Position numbers and translations under genes: made by a program. The notes beneath the pieces were generated by a model that had not been told where the DNA came from, ran no database searches, and saw nothing but the letters and a program-made list of their open reading frames with translations. Of a DNA stretch of 64,000 nt, positions 37,384 through 47,159 are shown piece by piece; the stretch's first letter is position 1, and each line of letters opens with the position of its first letter. This DNA comes from Pinus tabuliformis (taxonomy: Eukaryota > Streptophyta > Pinopsida > Pinales > Pinaceae): NCBI GenBank assembly GCA_031772625.1, contig CM062819.1, positions 827,483,503 through 827,547,502 on the forward strand, read 5' to 3'.

Positions 37384-37869
37384 CATGACAGGAATTTCGT
37401 CAAATAAGTCACAAGCATGTAATCTACAGGAGTAACCAACAAAATTAAACATAGGGATATTGTACTTATCTGAGTATTGCTAAGAACCATTATTCCCTCA
37501 TGCCATTTTCTGCATTGCCATTTATTAGGCCATAGATACATTATCCATTAATTTACAAGCAAAAACATGCTGAGAGCCATACATAGCTATTGTCATAAAA
37601 CACACATATAACCAACATAAATACTCATGAAAGTACAACCATATAAACCACTTATAATCCATCAAAATACTCATAGAAATAAAAGGAGAAATAACATTTC
37701 ATTAATGATGAAAAATCCAAACTTGGGATGGGACTTCCACATTCCACCCAATCATAGAATGTCTGATCCAAATCTCTCTTCAACAGTTCACCCCCATGCC
37801 ATATTCCAAGAATGAATGTGGGACTCAAACCAAAAGAACCAACCAGGGCATACCGAGGCTAAACCACCT

Positions 37870-38330
37870 CACCCTCATCAATAGAAACCAGGATTTACCA
37901 TAATCCATCCTGGATCACTAGGCCACCATAATGAACACATCATAACAGGGTTTACTGTGATCTCCACCAGATCACTAGGCCAAGCAAACATGGATGACAC
38001 CAGATTTCTCCACCTACACCATGAGGAATTTTCCTGTCTCCTAGTCTCTCATGCTTTACCATAATCCATACCAGGATCACTAGGCCCTAAACCGAGACCC
38101 ACTCTCCAAGCTTTACCACATATCCCAAACACGGGATTACTAGGCCCAACGGGGAGAAAACCACCTTTTGGCTTTACCGTATATCCTTGCATTCACCGAC
38201 AAGGATTCCTAGGCCCACCCGAGGCAACACAATCCTCGCTTTATCGCAACCCACAGTCTAGCTCAGGGGTCACTAGGCCAGTGGTTTTACCATGATCCAC
38301 AATCCGGTTCAGGGACCACTAGGCCATGTG
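37870..38330 (-). repeat. Tandem array with ATCACTAGGCC core
   Basis: Seven or so copies of a unit of about 50-75 bases, each ending in a string like GGATCACTAGGCC (about 37915, 37972, 38075, 38135, 38205, 38270, 38315) and preceded by a TTTACCATAATCCA-like string. Copies are diverged. The array lies inside an LTR. Confidence 0.8.
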
Positions 38331-38554
38331 CTCTATCATTCGAAGATCCACCCCACTCAGCTTCAAATCCATCCAAAAATCCAGATCAACCAAAACATGA
38401 GAACCCCATCACACAATGGCTATCCGGAAATGGCAAGGCTAGGCTGAAAACACTGTTACACTTGGAAAAACCCATGCCACACCAACAAATAACCACATGC
38501 AATACCATGCATGCCAAATCTAGCAAGGAAAATACACATGCAAATCGATACTTG

Positions 38555-38559
38555 CAGAG
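38555..38559. other. Target-site duplication CAGAG (left copy)
   Basis: CAGAG is repeated exactly at 43553-43557, flanking the gag-only element. Confidence 0.88.
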
Positions 38560-38575
38560 TGTTAGCACTTGAGAT
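38560..38575. repeat. Terminal inverted repeat, left (16 bp)
   Basis: TGTTAGCACTTGAGAT, a perfect inverted copy of 43537-43552. Similarity stops after 16 bases. Confidence 0.9.
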
Positions 38576-38594
38576 CCAAAGACTCCACTGGAGG

Positions 38595-39944
38595 ATGATC
38601 CCGACCAGCAAAAACATGAAAGGAGAATATGGACAGATTAGGTACTCAAGTTGGAATTTCATCCAAGATATTTTGTTCTTTGTTCTAAATTATTTCTTCT
38701 CTTTTCCCAAGAATGTAAAGAAGGCTTTGCAAAGTATACTATGCTTGAGAAGAGATCCTCGGCCCGCAATTGATTCTTTCCCTTTGAAAACTGTGAAAAC
38801 CAAAGATTTGCATGCCTTCGAGCTTGATCAAGATCCTTTTTCCGAATTTTGTGATGAGCCTCAAGAGACCAAGACCAATTCGATACCTGCTGTACATACC
38901 CCTATACCTTGTAAAATTCCAGATCGGTATAAACCTCTTGTTTTGCCTTCTGTTCTTCATGTTTTCCCCAAAAACTATGATCTATACTTGCCGATGTTTG
39001 ATGGTGAATGCAAGAATGTCAACGCTGAGCAACATGTCCAGAATTTTGAGAATTTTCTAGATCTTTTTGAAGTTGATGATGAAGATGTTAGTATAAGGCT
39101 TTTTGCTCTTTTTTTGCAAGCCAAAGTGAAGAGTTGGTTCAAAGCCCTGCCTGATGCGAGCATCTCAGATTTCCAGCAGTTCGTCAAAGTTTTTCTCGAT
39201 AGGTGGATGATTGGGCAGAACCTTTTCTTGATTGTAGAAGAGTATAACCATCTGAAAAGATTGCCAGGGGAGACAGTACAACAATTTTCAGCCAGATTTA
39301 ACCAAGTTTATTATTCAATGCCAGTTGATATAAGGCCTACTCCTAGATCTGATCTCTTGCACTATCCGGGTGCCTTTGATCCGGAGATGGAGTTTCAGCT
39401 GAGAGAAAAGAATATTGCAACACTTCACGAGATGCAAAACAGTGCAGTAAGTGTAGAGGCTCATTCGCTGATCCGAAGGGCAAGAATGAAGGAAGAAGAG
39501 ATGAAAAACATAGATCTGGTCGAATCAACATCTTTAGAGGTGAAACTTGACATTTTGGTAAGTGCAGTGGAAAAGATGATGGACAAGATCAACTCAAGGA
39601 ATGATTATGATGTTCAAACTCATGGCTCGCTGATTGGAGAAGAACAAGTTGCTGATCCAAAATCTTACCCTAGTTGTCATAGATCTTATAATGATTGTTT
39701 TGTAGATCACCTTGGAGAAGAGAGATCTATTGATATGACATGCATGCTTGATGATGTGTTTTATAGTGATGATTTGCCTCGTTTTGATCAGTATGATGAT
39801 GATTATGTTCTCCAAACAGAGGATAATTTTGCAATCAAACAAGCAGCTAGTTTGTGGAAGGAAAAAGTTCATTTTCAGCAGCTTGAATACAATGTTCAGC
39901 CATCACATATCAGCTATGACATTGACGAGGAAAATGCAGCATAG
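38595..39944 (+). CDS. Gag protein of the gag-only element
   Basis: About 450 codons without interruption; ATG at 38595 or 38616 is the first start inside the element, and the true N-terminus may be lost with the missing 5' end. The capsid-like core contains LYLPMFDGECKN, NFENFLDLFEVDDED, WFKALPDASISDFQQF, FLDRWMIGQN, ETVQQFSARFNQVYYSMP, FDPEMEFQLREKNIATL and AVSVEAHSLIRRARMKEE. The order and spacing match the Gag at 26317-28344. No zinc knuckle was seen. The frame ends in TAG (39942-39944), and the same frame stays open for another 331 codons, so the TAG may be a point change from CAG or a read-through site. Unlike the related element's Gag this frame is intact, which suggests more recent activity or selection. 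Confidence 0.85.
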   Translation: MIPTSKNMKGEYGQIRYSSWNFIQDILFFVLNYFFSFPKNVKKALQSILCLRRDPRPAIDSFPLKTVKTKDLHAFELDQDPFSEFCDEPQETKTNSIPAVHTPIPCKIPDRYKPLVLPSVLHVFPKNYDLYLPMFDGECKNVNAEQHVQNFENFLDLFEVDDEDVSIRLFALFLQAKVKSWFKALPDASISDFQQFVKVFLDRWMIGQNLFLIVEEYNHLKRLPGETVQQFSARFNQVYYSMPVDIRPTPRSDLLHYPGAFDPEMEFQLREKNIATLHEMQNSAVSVEAHSLIRRARMKEEEMKNIDLVESTSLEVKLDILVSAVEKMMDKINSRNDYDVQTHGSLIGEEQVADPKSYPSCHRSYNDCFVDHLGEERSIDMTCMLDDVFYSDDLPRFDQYDDDYVLQTEDNFAIKQAASLWKEKVHFQQLEYNVQPSHISYDIDEENAA

Positions 39945-40937
39945 TTTGAAGTAAGTGGCGGATCTTTGCCTTTTTGTTTTGATTCATGTCAGTTCATTAG
40001 AGACAACTTCCATGAAATTAGAAATCAGCTGTCAACAAGTCTTGATCTAGACCATCTTGAAGGCAATAAAAACCTTGCTCCAGACTTTACATATTCAGAT
40101 TTGCAGTCCCCAAATGCCATTGGTTGTCAAGTTGCAGATGAAGGCATGGAAGTTGACATTTTTGATCAAATGATACAAGAAGGTTCCCTACCTTTTTGTT
40201 TCGAATCATTTCAGTTTTTGAAGGGTAGATTGCATAGTAAGTCATTTAATGTTGAGGATGAGACAGATAACAAAATTCTTGAGCAGCCTGTAGCATCAGA
40301 TTTGCAGCCACCAAACGAACTTGAAGGGCAAATTACAGATGAAGGTATGGCAGCCGAAATACATGATTTGATGATACAGGAAGATTCTATACCCTTTTCT
40401 TTCGAAGCATTTCAATTTATAAGGCAGAATTCTCATAAAATCTCTCAAGAACAAGATGAACAGCTAGAAGGTTGTCATGCATTTTCAATGGATACATTGC
40501 AGCAGTCTTTTCAAGTTTTTCATGATCCAATAGCTGATGTTATGGATGAGGTTTGCAGTCAAAGTCTTTCTCCATTGACCGCATGTGAGCTTGAAACATG
40601 TGCTGATATGAATTTGATCCAGCAGCCGGTTTCTTTGTCATTTTCAGCAGAGGTCTCATCACAAGGCTCAGATCAAGGTTTGCATTCATGGTATGAGGAA
40701 AAGAGAAGTAATCCATTCGATGAGTTAAGTTCCAGTGTGCTTGAATTTCAAGATCCCTATGCAGTGTTTTTGGAGGCAGATAGAGAGTTCGTATCATTCA
40801 ACGGATCTGTTTCTAAGTTGCCATCAGAGTTGCCTTTCAGTAGTTCTCTCTTGTTGTTCATAAGTGAACACTTGTGTAGAATTCGAACAGCAGACGAGAT
40901 ACTTACTTGGTTGCATTGGTTGTTTCATTTCACTTGA
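39945..40937 (+). CDS. Acidic extension with three internal repeats, in frame with Gag
   Basis: The frame continues from Gag across the TAG to TGA at 40935-40937, about 330 residues. It is acidic and contains three related modules, each starting with a motif like GSLPFCFESFQFIK (near 39960, 40180 and 40380; spacing about 74 and 66 residues). Between them are two copies of a DLQ.PN...G.Q..DEGM...I.D.MIQE unit (near 40100 and 40300). The C-terminal part is Ser/Leu-rich and ends DEILTWLHWLFHFT. I see no protease, RT or other known domain. It sits where pol would be in an autonomous relative. Function unknown. An ATG is not needed if it is expressed by read-through. Confidence 0.7.
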   Translation, partial: FEVSGGSLPFCFDSCQFIRDNFHEIRNQLSTSLDLDHLEGNKNLAPDFTYSDLQSPNAIGCQVADEGMEVDIFDQMIQEGSLPFCFESFQFLKGRLHSKSFNVEDETDNKILEQPVASDLQPPNELEGQITDEGMAAEIHDLMIQEDSIPFSFEAFQFIRQNSHKISQEQDEQLEGCHAFSMDTLQQSFQVFHDPIADVMDEVCSQSLSPLTACELETCADMNLIQQPVSLSFSAEVSSQGSDQGLHSWYEEKRSNPFDELSSSVLEFQDPYAVFLEADREFVSFNGSVSKLPSELPFSSSLLLFISEHLCRIRTADEILTWLHWLFHFT

Positions 40938-41205
40938 TCAGGTGATGAATGAAACTGTTAGAGTAGGTTGTGATGAATAAGCTCCACTTTGAGCATCATT
41001 TTCAGTTTGTCGGTTGTGTTTAAGTGTTGAGTCAGTTTTTAGTTGAGTGAGAGTCAATTTGTGTTATCAAGTCATCATTTTTCAGTCATGCATTTCAGCT
41101 TGAGTTTTTGACTCCATCGCCCAATGGTTGCAAGCACTGGTTTGCTCTCCCAGATGTCTACGGTTCTTGGCACCTCCAAGGAGCTACCATCCCCATTGGA
41201 GCCAA
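40938..41205 (+). other. 3' untranslated region with conserved pre-LTR block
   Basis: Contains the ~95-base block (from about 41108, ending CCATTGGAGCCAA) shared with the long-LTR gypsy element at 32868-32963. This is probably a cis-acting region kept for mobilisation by shared machinery. Confidence 0.65.
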
Positions 41206-41882
41206 TGTTAGTGTCAGTCTTTCCAGCCTTCCTCCAGTGATCAAATATGCTCTTACAAAGTGATTTTGAAGTGTCAAGGTCAAATTTTGTCATTTCAGTG
41301 AGTCTTCAAGCAAAATTTGGTCACTAGGCATTAGGTCTAGGGTTTGCCCAAATGGCGGTCCATGTCATTATTCAGCTGAGTTTATCATCATTCAGAGGGT
41401 TGTCATTATCATCTCAGTGTCTAATGAGTCATTTCACACCTTGTTCATGCTTCAGTTGTGCCTAGGCAAGGTCATTTCCCTCTCCTAGGGTTTTGAAGGC
41501 AATTTCTCTTGGATGGTCAAATCACCGGCAAAACTTGTTTCCTGATGTTCATACACCTTCCCCTATCCTTAAAGTACCTTATAAAACACTCCCCATCCCT
41601 TAGATCCGCCAAATTCCTCATTTTTGTACAAACCCTAGTTTCTAGCTACAACCTGGCAATTTTCTAGGTTGGGCCTGTGTTTTGCTCTTTTCGACCCCTT
41701 CCCCTCACTCAATCACTGAGATTCCACTTTCTCCTACTTCCTAATATCCCTCCCCACTCCCACAAATTTCCCCAAGAATTTAGAAGACCCCTATCCCCTT
41801 CATCTCGCTCCATTTCGACAAAATTCCTTGCTTCACACATCGGGACAAGTCGCACTCAAATGATGTTCCAGAGCAATCAAAG

Positions 41883-42104
41883 ATGAATTTTGGAAAACTG
41901 AGAGAGGTTTTTGTCCATAACATGCCAAAGAGGAAAAACCTCCTTCACTTTTTACACAGGTTTCATGGTTTTAGAGAAATGTCAAAAATACCGGCGAGAA
42001 CGAAGGTGCTCCAAGGACGGTTGGCCAAAGCACAAAAACGAAGGAAAACGCCCGATCCACTCCAAACTTTGGCCAAAGCCTCTTTGACTGAGCATGGTAC
42101 TTGA
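41883..42104 (+). pseudogene. Tail of the LTR-embedded reading frame in the short LTR
   Basis: The end of this 74-codon frame (KVLQGRLAKAQKRRK and TLAKASLTEHGT-stop) aligns with the last ~35 residues of the 500-codon frame in the 4.4-kb LTRs (GLKAKLKKRSRRQK, ILAEASLAQHST-stop), with matching distance to the following LTR sequence. The front part is not clearly related. This suggests a deletion in the short LTR or a gain in the long one. Confidence 0.6.
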
Positions 42105-43536
42105 TTGGGGACTCCCAGCCAATAAATTTGGAGAAAATTTTGTCATTTGTGAATTTTTTGTGCAATTTACAGGTTTTGGCCATTGGAGTGGTCTCACCCC
42201 CCGCGCGACCACTCGGGAGGACTGCTCAGAATCACAAAAAGTTGACATTTTTGGAAAGGGCATGCAAAAACTAGAATTACCTATACTTGGGGTCAACTTG
42301 ATTTTGAGATTTGGGCCTCCAAAAGCTCAAAATACATCAAAATTTTGACTTTCTGCCCACTTTTTGAGTTGCAGAAAGTGACCTTGGGAGAATTGACTTT
42401 TGAGGGTCAAATCAACTCCAAATCCAGAAATTCCACTTGGGATGGAAAGTAGACACATAGATCTTTCCAATGAGCCATATTGCACTTGATTTGGACAACT
42501 GGAACCCACTCAAAAAGTGCTGCAAAGGGGCGCGACCACTCGAGCAGGGGGTGCGACCACTCGAGCTAAAATTGCCAGTTTTGACTTTTCAGGCCTGCAA
42601 ACTCTGTTTTTTACCTTGGTTGATCATTCGTACTTGTAAATGATGGATGTATGGATAATTTTCATGGCACATTGATAGATTTAATCTCTCTTAACCCTTC
42701 TAGAAGCTTCCTTGATGTAAATAGTGAATATTTAATGCATGGATGAGTTAGCTAAGTTTTAGAGGCAAGTTGTTTTGACTGCCTATTATCTAGTGCTAAG
42801 TTTAGAATTAGTTCAAACTGCTCCTAGGAAGCTGAGCTCGACCCCTAGAGGTGGGGAAAGGAGTTAGATGGTCTATATTATGCCTTCTCTTGCTCATTTT
42901 CATGGTTGGACTCTTGAGGGAGAAGCTCTATTGTATATTTTACTTGTATCTCTGCAATTTGAGGAAAAGGAAGGCCAGGGTTTTGCAGACATCATTGTGG
43001 ATTATTGTGTTGATGGTGTGTTTCCTACTTGTCATTGTAAGTGTGTTTATGTGTTCCATCTCTTATTCTATTGCTGCTAATTAAACAAAAGAAGTGATAA
43101 AGTTTGAATTCATGCATGCCATGCTCAGCTTTCAATTTTGTTTAATATTTATGTTTTCCACTGTCTAAAGAGGATTCAAAGTCATTGTTTGCCCTCTTTA
43201 GCTCCCTCTCTTTCTTCCTTGATCATCCATCTCAGCTTAAGGCATCAGCACAAACTCCTTCCTTGCCCCAAAGACCCACCTGCAAAAACTGAGCTCAATC
43301 CCCACACCCTGAATTGCACTCCCTCCAATTGCCACCAAAAACCCCAAAAACTTTAAATCAACCCTGCTCATCAGTTTACTAGCCTAATATCAGTGTTCCT
43401 AATTGGGTCAGCTCATCCTATTGAAAGATCTACCGAGTTTGACCGGAGAGAGCCTTCTCATACCCCGTAGGGCTAGCTACGAGGTGAAATGGTTTGATGT
43501 TGCCTTGAAGGTTTACCTTCCTCAGCCTAGGGTGAA

Positions 43537-43552
43537 ATCTCAAGTGCTAACA
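43537..43552. repeat. Terminal inverted repeat, right (16 bp)
   Basis: ATCTCAAGTGCTAACA, the normal end of the LTR and the perfect inverse of 38560-38575. Confidence 0.9.
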
Positions 43553-43557
43553 CAGAG
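43553..43557. other. Target-site duplication CAGAG (right copy)
   Basis: Exact partner of 38555-38559. Confidence 0.88.
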
Positions 43558-44052
43558 AATCATGTTGTAGCTGCTTGATCTTGCCTTTCCTTTCTTGCTC
43601 CTTCCTTCTTCTTGCCTTCTTTGCCTTTCTTGATCCCATGCATAACCATAGAAAAATCTTGAGCTAAGAGCTTACACTGACTAAGAGCTTCACATAGTCT
43701 AAGAAGCTTGCCAAGTGATCCTCATAAGCCTTTTTATGAATGAGGCCTCTATTTTCTTCATTTTCCATTGTTTTCCTTCATTTTCCTCCTCACATGCAAC
43801 CTGTGACCTTTCACCTTACTTTTCTCCTATTTTCCTTTATTTTTATAAATAAATGTGCCAAAAATGCCATTTTTCCTTTCCAAATCCTTAACCATTGCCT
43901 TTTACAAATTCCTTAGCCATAATAAAACAAATGAACAACCCCTAGGATGTCTTTCCCAACATTAAGCTTGGAATACGTGTCCCATCAACCGTGGTTATTT
44001 TTTTTCCTTGTTAACTTTTATTACGTGGAATTTTTACCAGGGTTGTTCTAGA
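43558..44052 (-). repeat. Proximal part of the 3' LTR of the - strand LARD-like element
   Basis: On the - strand it begins TCTAGAACAACCCTGG and contains GATGGGACACGTATTCCAAG, aligning with the LTR start at 12080-12200. The three pieces 44052-43558, 38559-37384 and 21642-21164 make one LTR of about 2.15 kb. Confidence 0.65.
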
Positions 44053-44053
44053 A

Positions 44054-44067
44054 CCCTCCCCCTTGGG
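44054..44067 (-). promoter_or_regulatory. Polypurine tract of the - strand LARD-like element
   Basis: On the - strand CCAAGGGGGAGGG directly precedes the LTR. The + strand relative has the same tract at 20178-20194. Confidence 0.6.
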
Positions 44068-46111
44068 GGACACCGTCCTCGATGTTCAATGCCGCCTATA
44101 ACCAATAAGACTGTTGAAAGCAAAACATACTACCCATGGATCTTTATAGCACAACTCGTTGCAGTATTTACAATGAATGATCCGCTCAAAAGAAAAACAT
44201 CATGACAACATGACCAGATAAAAACCATACCACATATTCGAGCTTTATAACACAACTCATTATAGTATTTACAATAACCACATATACACATATGCAAGTT
44301 TGATAAACCAACAAATAAAAGGATACGATGCCCATATCAATCAATAAGGGAATCCAAAGGCTCACACCTCCACCCTCAAAGTAATACCAGGATTCACCTC
44401 CTTCCCAGGACGTCCAAAATCCACTGCAAAGTAATTCTTTCCCAACTCCTTTCCTTTACCTTTTTACCTTGCTGCAATCGAGGCTTACTATGTACCGTCG
44501 CATCACCAACTATTAACTATATAAACACATCGACTATTACCTTGTCATACTAATACAAAGCATGTTTCCTGGAACTGCTCACACATGTCAACAACATGTT
44601 CTAAATATCAATACAAACATAGTTATCAATTTGAAATCAATTTTTACAAGCAATCATGTCATAATCCATAGTCAACTCATAGTCATTAGTCATAATGCTA
44701 GAACTGTCAACTACATTCGAGTACATATCAACTGTCTCAACACATATATGTTAGTACAATCATCTTAAAACAAAATCATTTGAACACATACTCATATTAT
44801 GAAATCCATCAAACGTTCAACAAACTTGCAACCATACCATGTTAAATAAATTAATTGGATGACATAATCAAATAGTTAAGCACCAAATATACGACATAAG
44901 CAAACTCTTACTTGTTGTATCTCAGGGGAGGCTATCTTGTTTGCACAATCAAGCTAGTTAGCACGATATAACTTCTCAACATATCAACTCAAACATAAAT
45001 CACGATATCCATAACAATAACTAACTAACATATTCACATCCTAACTCATAAACAATTATCATTTATACATAGCAATCACATATGTACGACTGGTCTAGAT
45101 TAGTACCACACAATGCAACACAATAATTCGACTCATACCTGAATGTCATAACCCTAACCATCTGCATAGGCCAATCCAATTTATCATGATACATGTGATG
45201 TCAAGATCTTAATGAAATAACCCTAATCATCAAGTTACTAACATATAACAACCACAAGCTATATATCATGCTCATCAACAACATATAACCTAATCGCCAA
45301 GCTAACTATCATATAACAACAACAATTTAACCTATAACATACTGATAAACAACATATAACATAATCATCAGGTTATCTAATATAAAACAACAATAGCAAT
45401 GCATACAACTACAGGTTACTATCATTCTTGACTATCTGACACATGTGCATATAACTACACTAATCAACTAACATCTATCATGAATGTAACCATAACATCA
45501 AAAGACATGTACATAAACCTAATGAATATAACAATCATTGACTTACATACCTGCATTCCCAACATGAAAACCTGTATGATGATCTGTTCTTATCCCAAAG
45601 TCTAATGCTGCAACCTCATTATGATGATCTACATCTCCTGCTCTATATCAACCAACACATTAGCATAATAACATACCAATATCACCTTGATGACCTAAAA
45701 TTCATACCATGACTTCACAAGGTATGTTTGACCTACTATTCAAGCATAACTATAACCAAGACCATTCATGCATGAAAAATGCATGTAGACATATAACACA
45801 TAAGCACCAAACCATATACACAACATTCTAGCTACAGTACAGCCATTAATGCATAACCATATCAACTACACAAACCATGACCTCATGCATGACAACAACC
45901 ATTACTCCATTGTACACATTGCCACATGCAACCATCAACATGTATAAGTAATGCCTAATCAACTACACATACTCATAAACGCATGTAGTCGAGCATAAGT
46001 GATCAATTCTTGTAATCAACCTACAAGATTGATACATGTAATCAAACATACAAGAATGCAACCAACTATACAAGGATGTAATCAAGCAACATATAACAAG
46101 ATGTAAGAGAA
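44068..46111 (-). mobile_element. Internal region of the - strand LARD-like element, part 1, non-coding
   Basis: About 2 kb, AC-rich on the + strand, with no ORF or domain. It has short diverged repeats such as CTTTATAGCACAACTCGTT and CTTTATAACACAACTCATT near 44140 and 44240, and strings of the type CATATAACAA that recur in 63717-63760 beyond the inserted gypsy element. Confidence 0.5.
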
Positions 46112-47157
46112 TGTTACACAGTATTTTGTCACGCCTCCTGCACTTCCCTGTGACATACCCTAAAGTGCCCAAAACATGACCATTATAGAGTATACTCATC
46201 CATGTTTACAACTTAGATCCCTCCTTTAACTTTGCTCGGAAAATATCTGGAACTTTCCCTGAAGAAATAGCTTTTAAAAACCTAAAATGAAGGTCATCGC
46301 CCTTATGAAGCTCAAAACTGTCATGATCACCTGTTGCACCGTGTTAGGCCAACGATGGCATCACTCTGTTCCCTTGCATACTTGCAATGGTCTCAAAAAG
46401 GAAGTTTTCCCAAAGAGGATGAGAAGCTTCGTGATCTAGAAGCTTCCAGAGCGGCGAGCTGGAGGTGGTTTCGCATAGTTGAGGTCGAATCCTCCTAATT
46501 TGACCTTTTGGTCTCATCCATATGAGGTACCTCCTTGAGATTTGGGCCTAATCCTATCTTTGGAGGAGTCCTAACTCCCTCTCCCAGCCTATAAATTCCT
46601 CCTCTCCCATTCCCAAATGGTTGGTCTATGTCCATTTGCACCCCTATGCTGAGCTTGTGCTTAGAGGCTATTCATTATACTTTAAGAATGACATTTGGAG
46701 AGTTTCTTGGCTTGGACTTGGGTTACCACTCAAGGAGAGCCTTTCAAAATCAAGGATATGGTTGTAAGCTTCCCTTTATTCTTTAAATAATATACAACTG
46801 TTGGTTCATCTTCCCAAAATATATATGTTCATGTATGTATTAGCTTGGCATTCCTTGATCAAATAAGTAGGTTATTATTGGATTTGCTATTGGTTTTGGC
46901 ATGATTTTTTGTCTCTTGATCACTTGTGTAGATACACAAGCGCTGAAAGAAGCAGGAACAAGTCTGTGACACAAGCGTTCGAGGATCTCAACAAAGGAAA
47001 TCAGAATAGCATCAGAGCGAGGTATGTCATCTCTCTCATTGTACTTTTCAATTATAATCTAGGAAGATGTTTAGTTGATTTTCACTTCAGTTGCTAGACC
47101 CACTCATTTGGCTAGAGGGATCGTCTCTGTCCACAGAGAGGATTAACCTTGTCAACA
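46112..47157 (+). repeat. Left LTR of the 17.6-kb gypsy element
   Basis: Aligns base for base with 62672-63716 with scattered differences. No ORF recognised. It contains CCTATAAATTCCTCC near 46590, a candidate TATA-type promoter, conserved in the other copy. Confidence 0.88.
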
Positions 47158-47159
47158 AA

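Larger units (their letters stand above)
37384..38559 (-). repeat. Middle part of the 3' LTR of the - strand LARD-like element
   Basis: Read on the - strand it resembles 12590-13060 of the + strand LTR (for example the TTGGAATATGGCATGGGGGTG block at about 37790-37810). No coding region. It contains the ACTAGGCC tandem array described separately. Confidence 0.65.
38560..43552 (+). mobile_element. Gag-only, one-LTR retroelement bounded by an inverted U5 end
   Basis: A 4993-bp insertion with the perfect duplication CAGAG on both sides. The right part (41206-43552) is an LTR related to the 4.4-kb LTR. The interior encodes Gag plus a novel acidic extension and no pol. There is no 5' LTR, no primer-binding site and almost no leader. 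Instead the left end is TGTTAGCACTTGAGAT, the exact reverse complement of the right end ATCTCAAGTGCTAACA. The insertion therefore has two U5-type termini. It lies in an LTR of the - strand LARD-like element. Confidence 0.88.
41206..43552 (+). repeat. LTR (2.35 kb) of the gag-only element
   Basis: Starts TGTTAGTGTCAGTC and ends GTGCTAACA. It is related to the 4.4-kb LTR at both ends (for example the GAGCTCGACCCCTAGAGG and GAGAGCC...GTAGGGCTA blocks) but lacks most of the embedded reading frame. It has GC-rich words of the form GCGCGACCACTCG (about 42200-42215, 42528-42570) where the 4.4-kb LTR has GCGCGGCGCA words. Confidence 0.88.

Noticed and set aside
37870..38330. CRISPR-like array
   Set aside because: Units are diverged, spacers are not unique, and the sequence is a plant LTR. 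It is an ordinary degenerate tandem repeat.
38511..38594. Upstream extension of the Gag frame (MPNLARK...)
   Set aside because: It lies partly in the flanking LTR sequence, before the element boundary at 38560.
43868..46111. Host gene between the LTR elements
   Set aside because: Only short frames without motifs. The sequence fits the non-coding interior of the LARD-like element.
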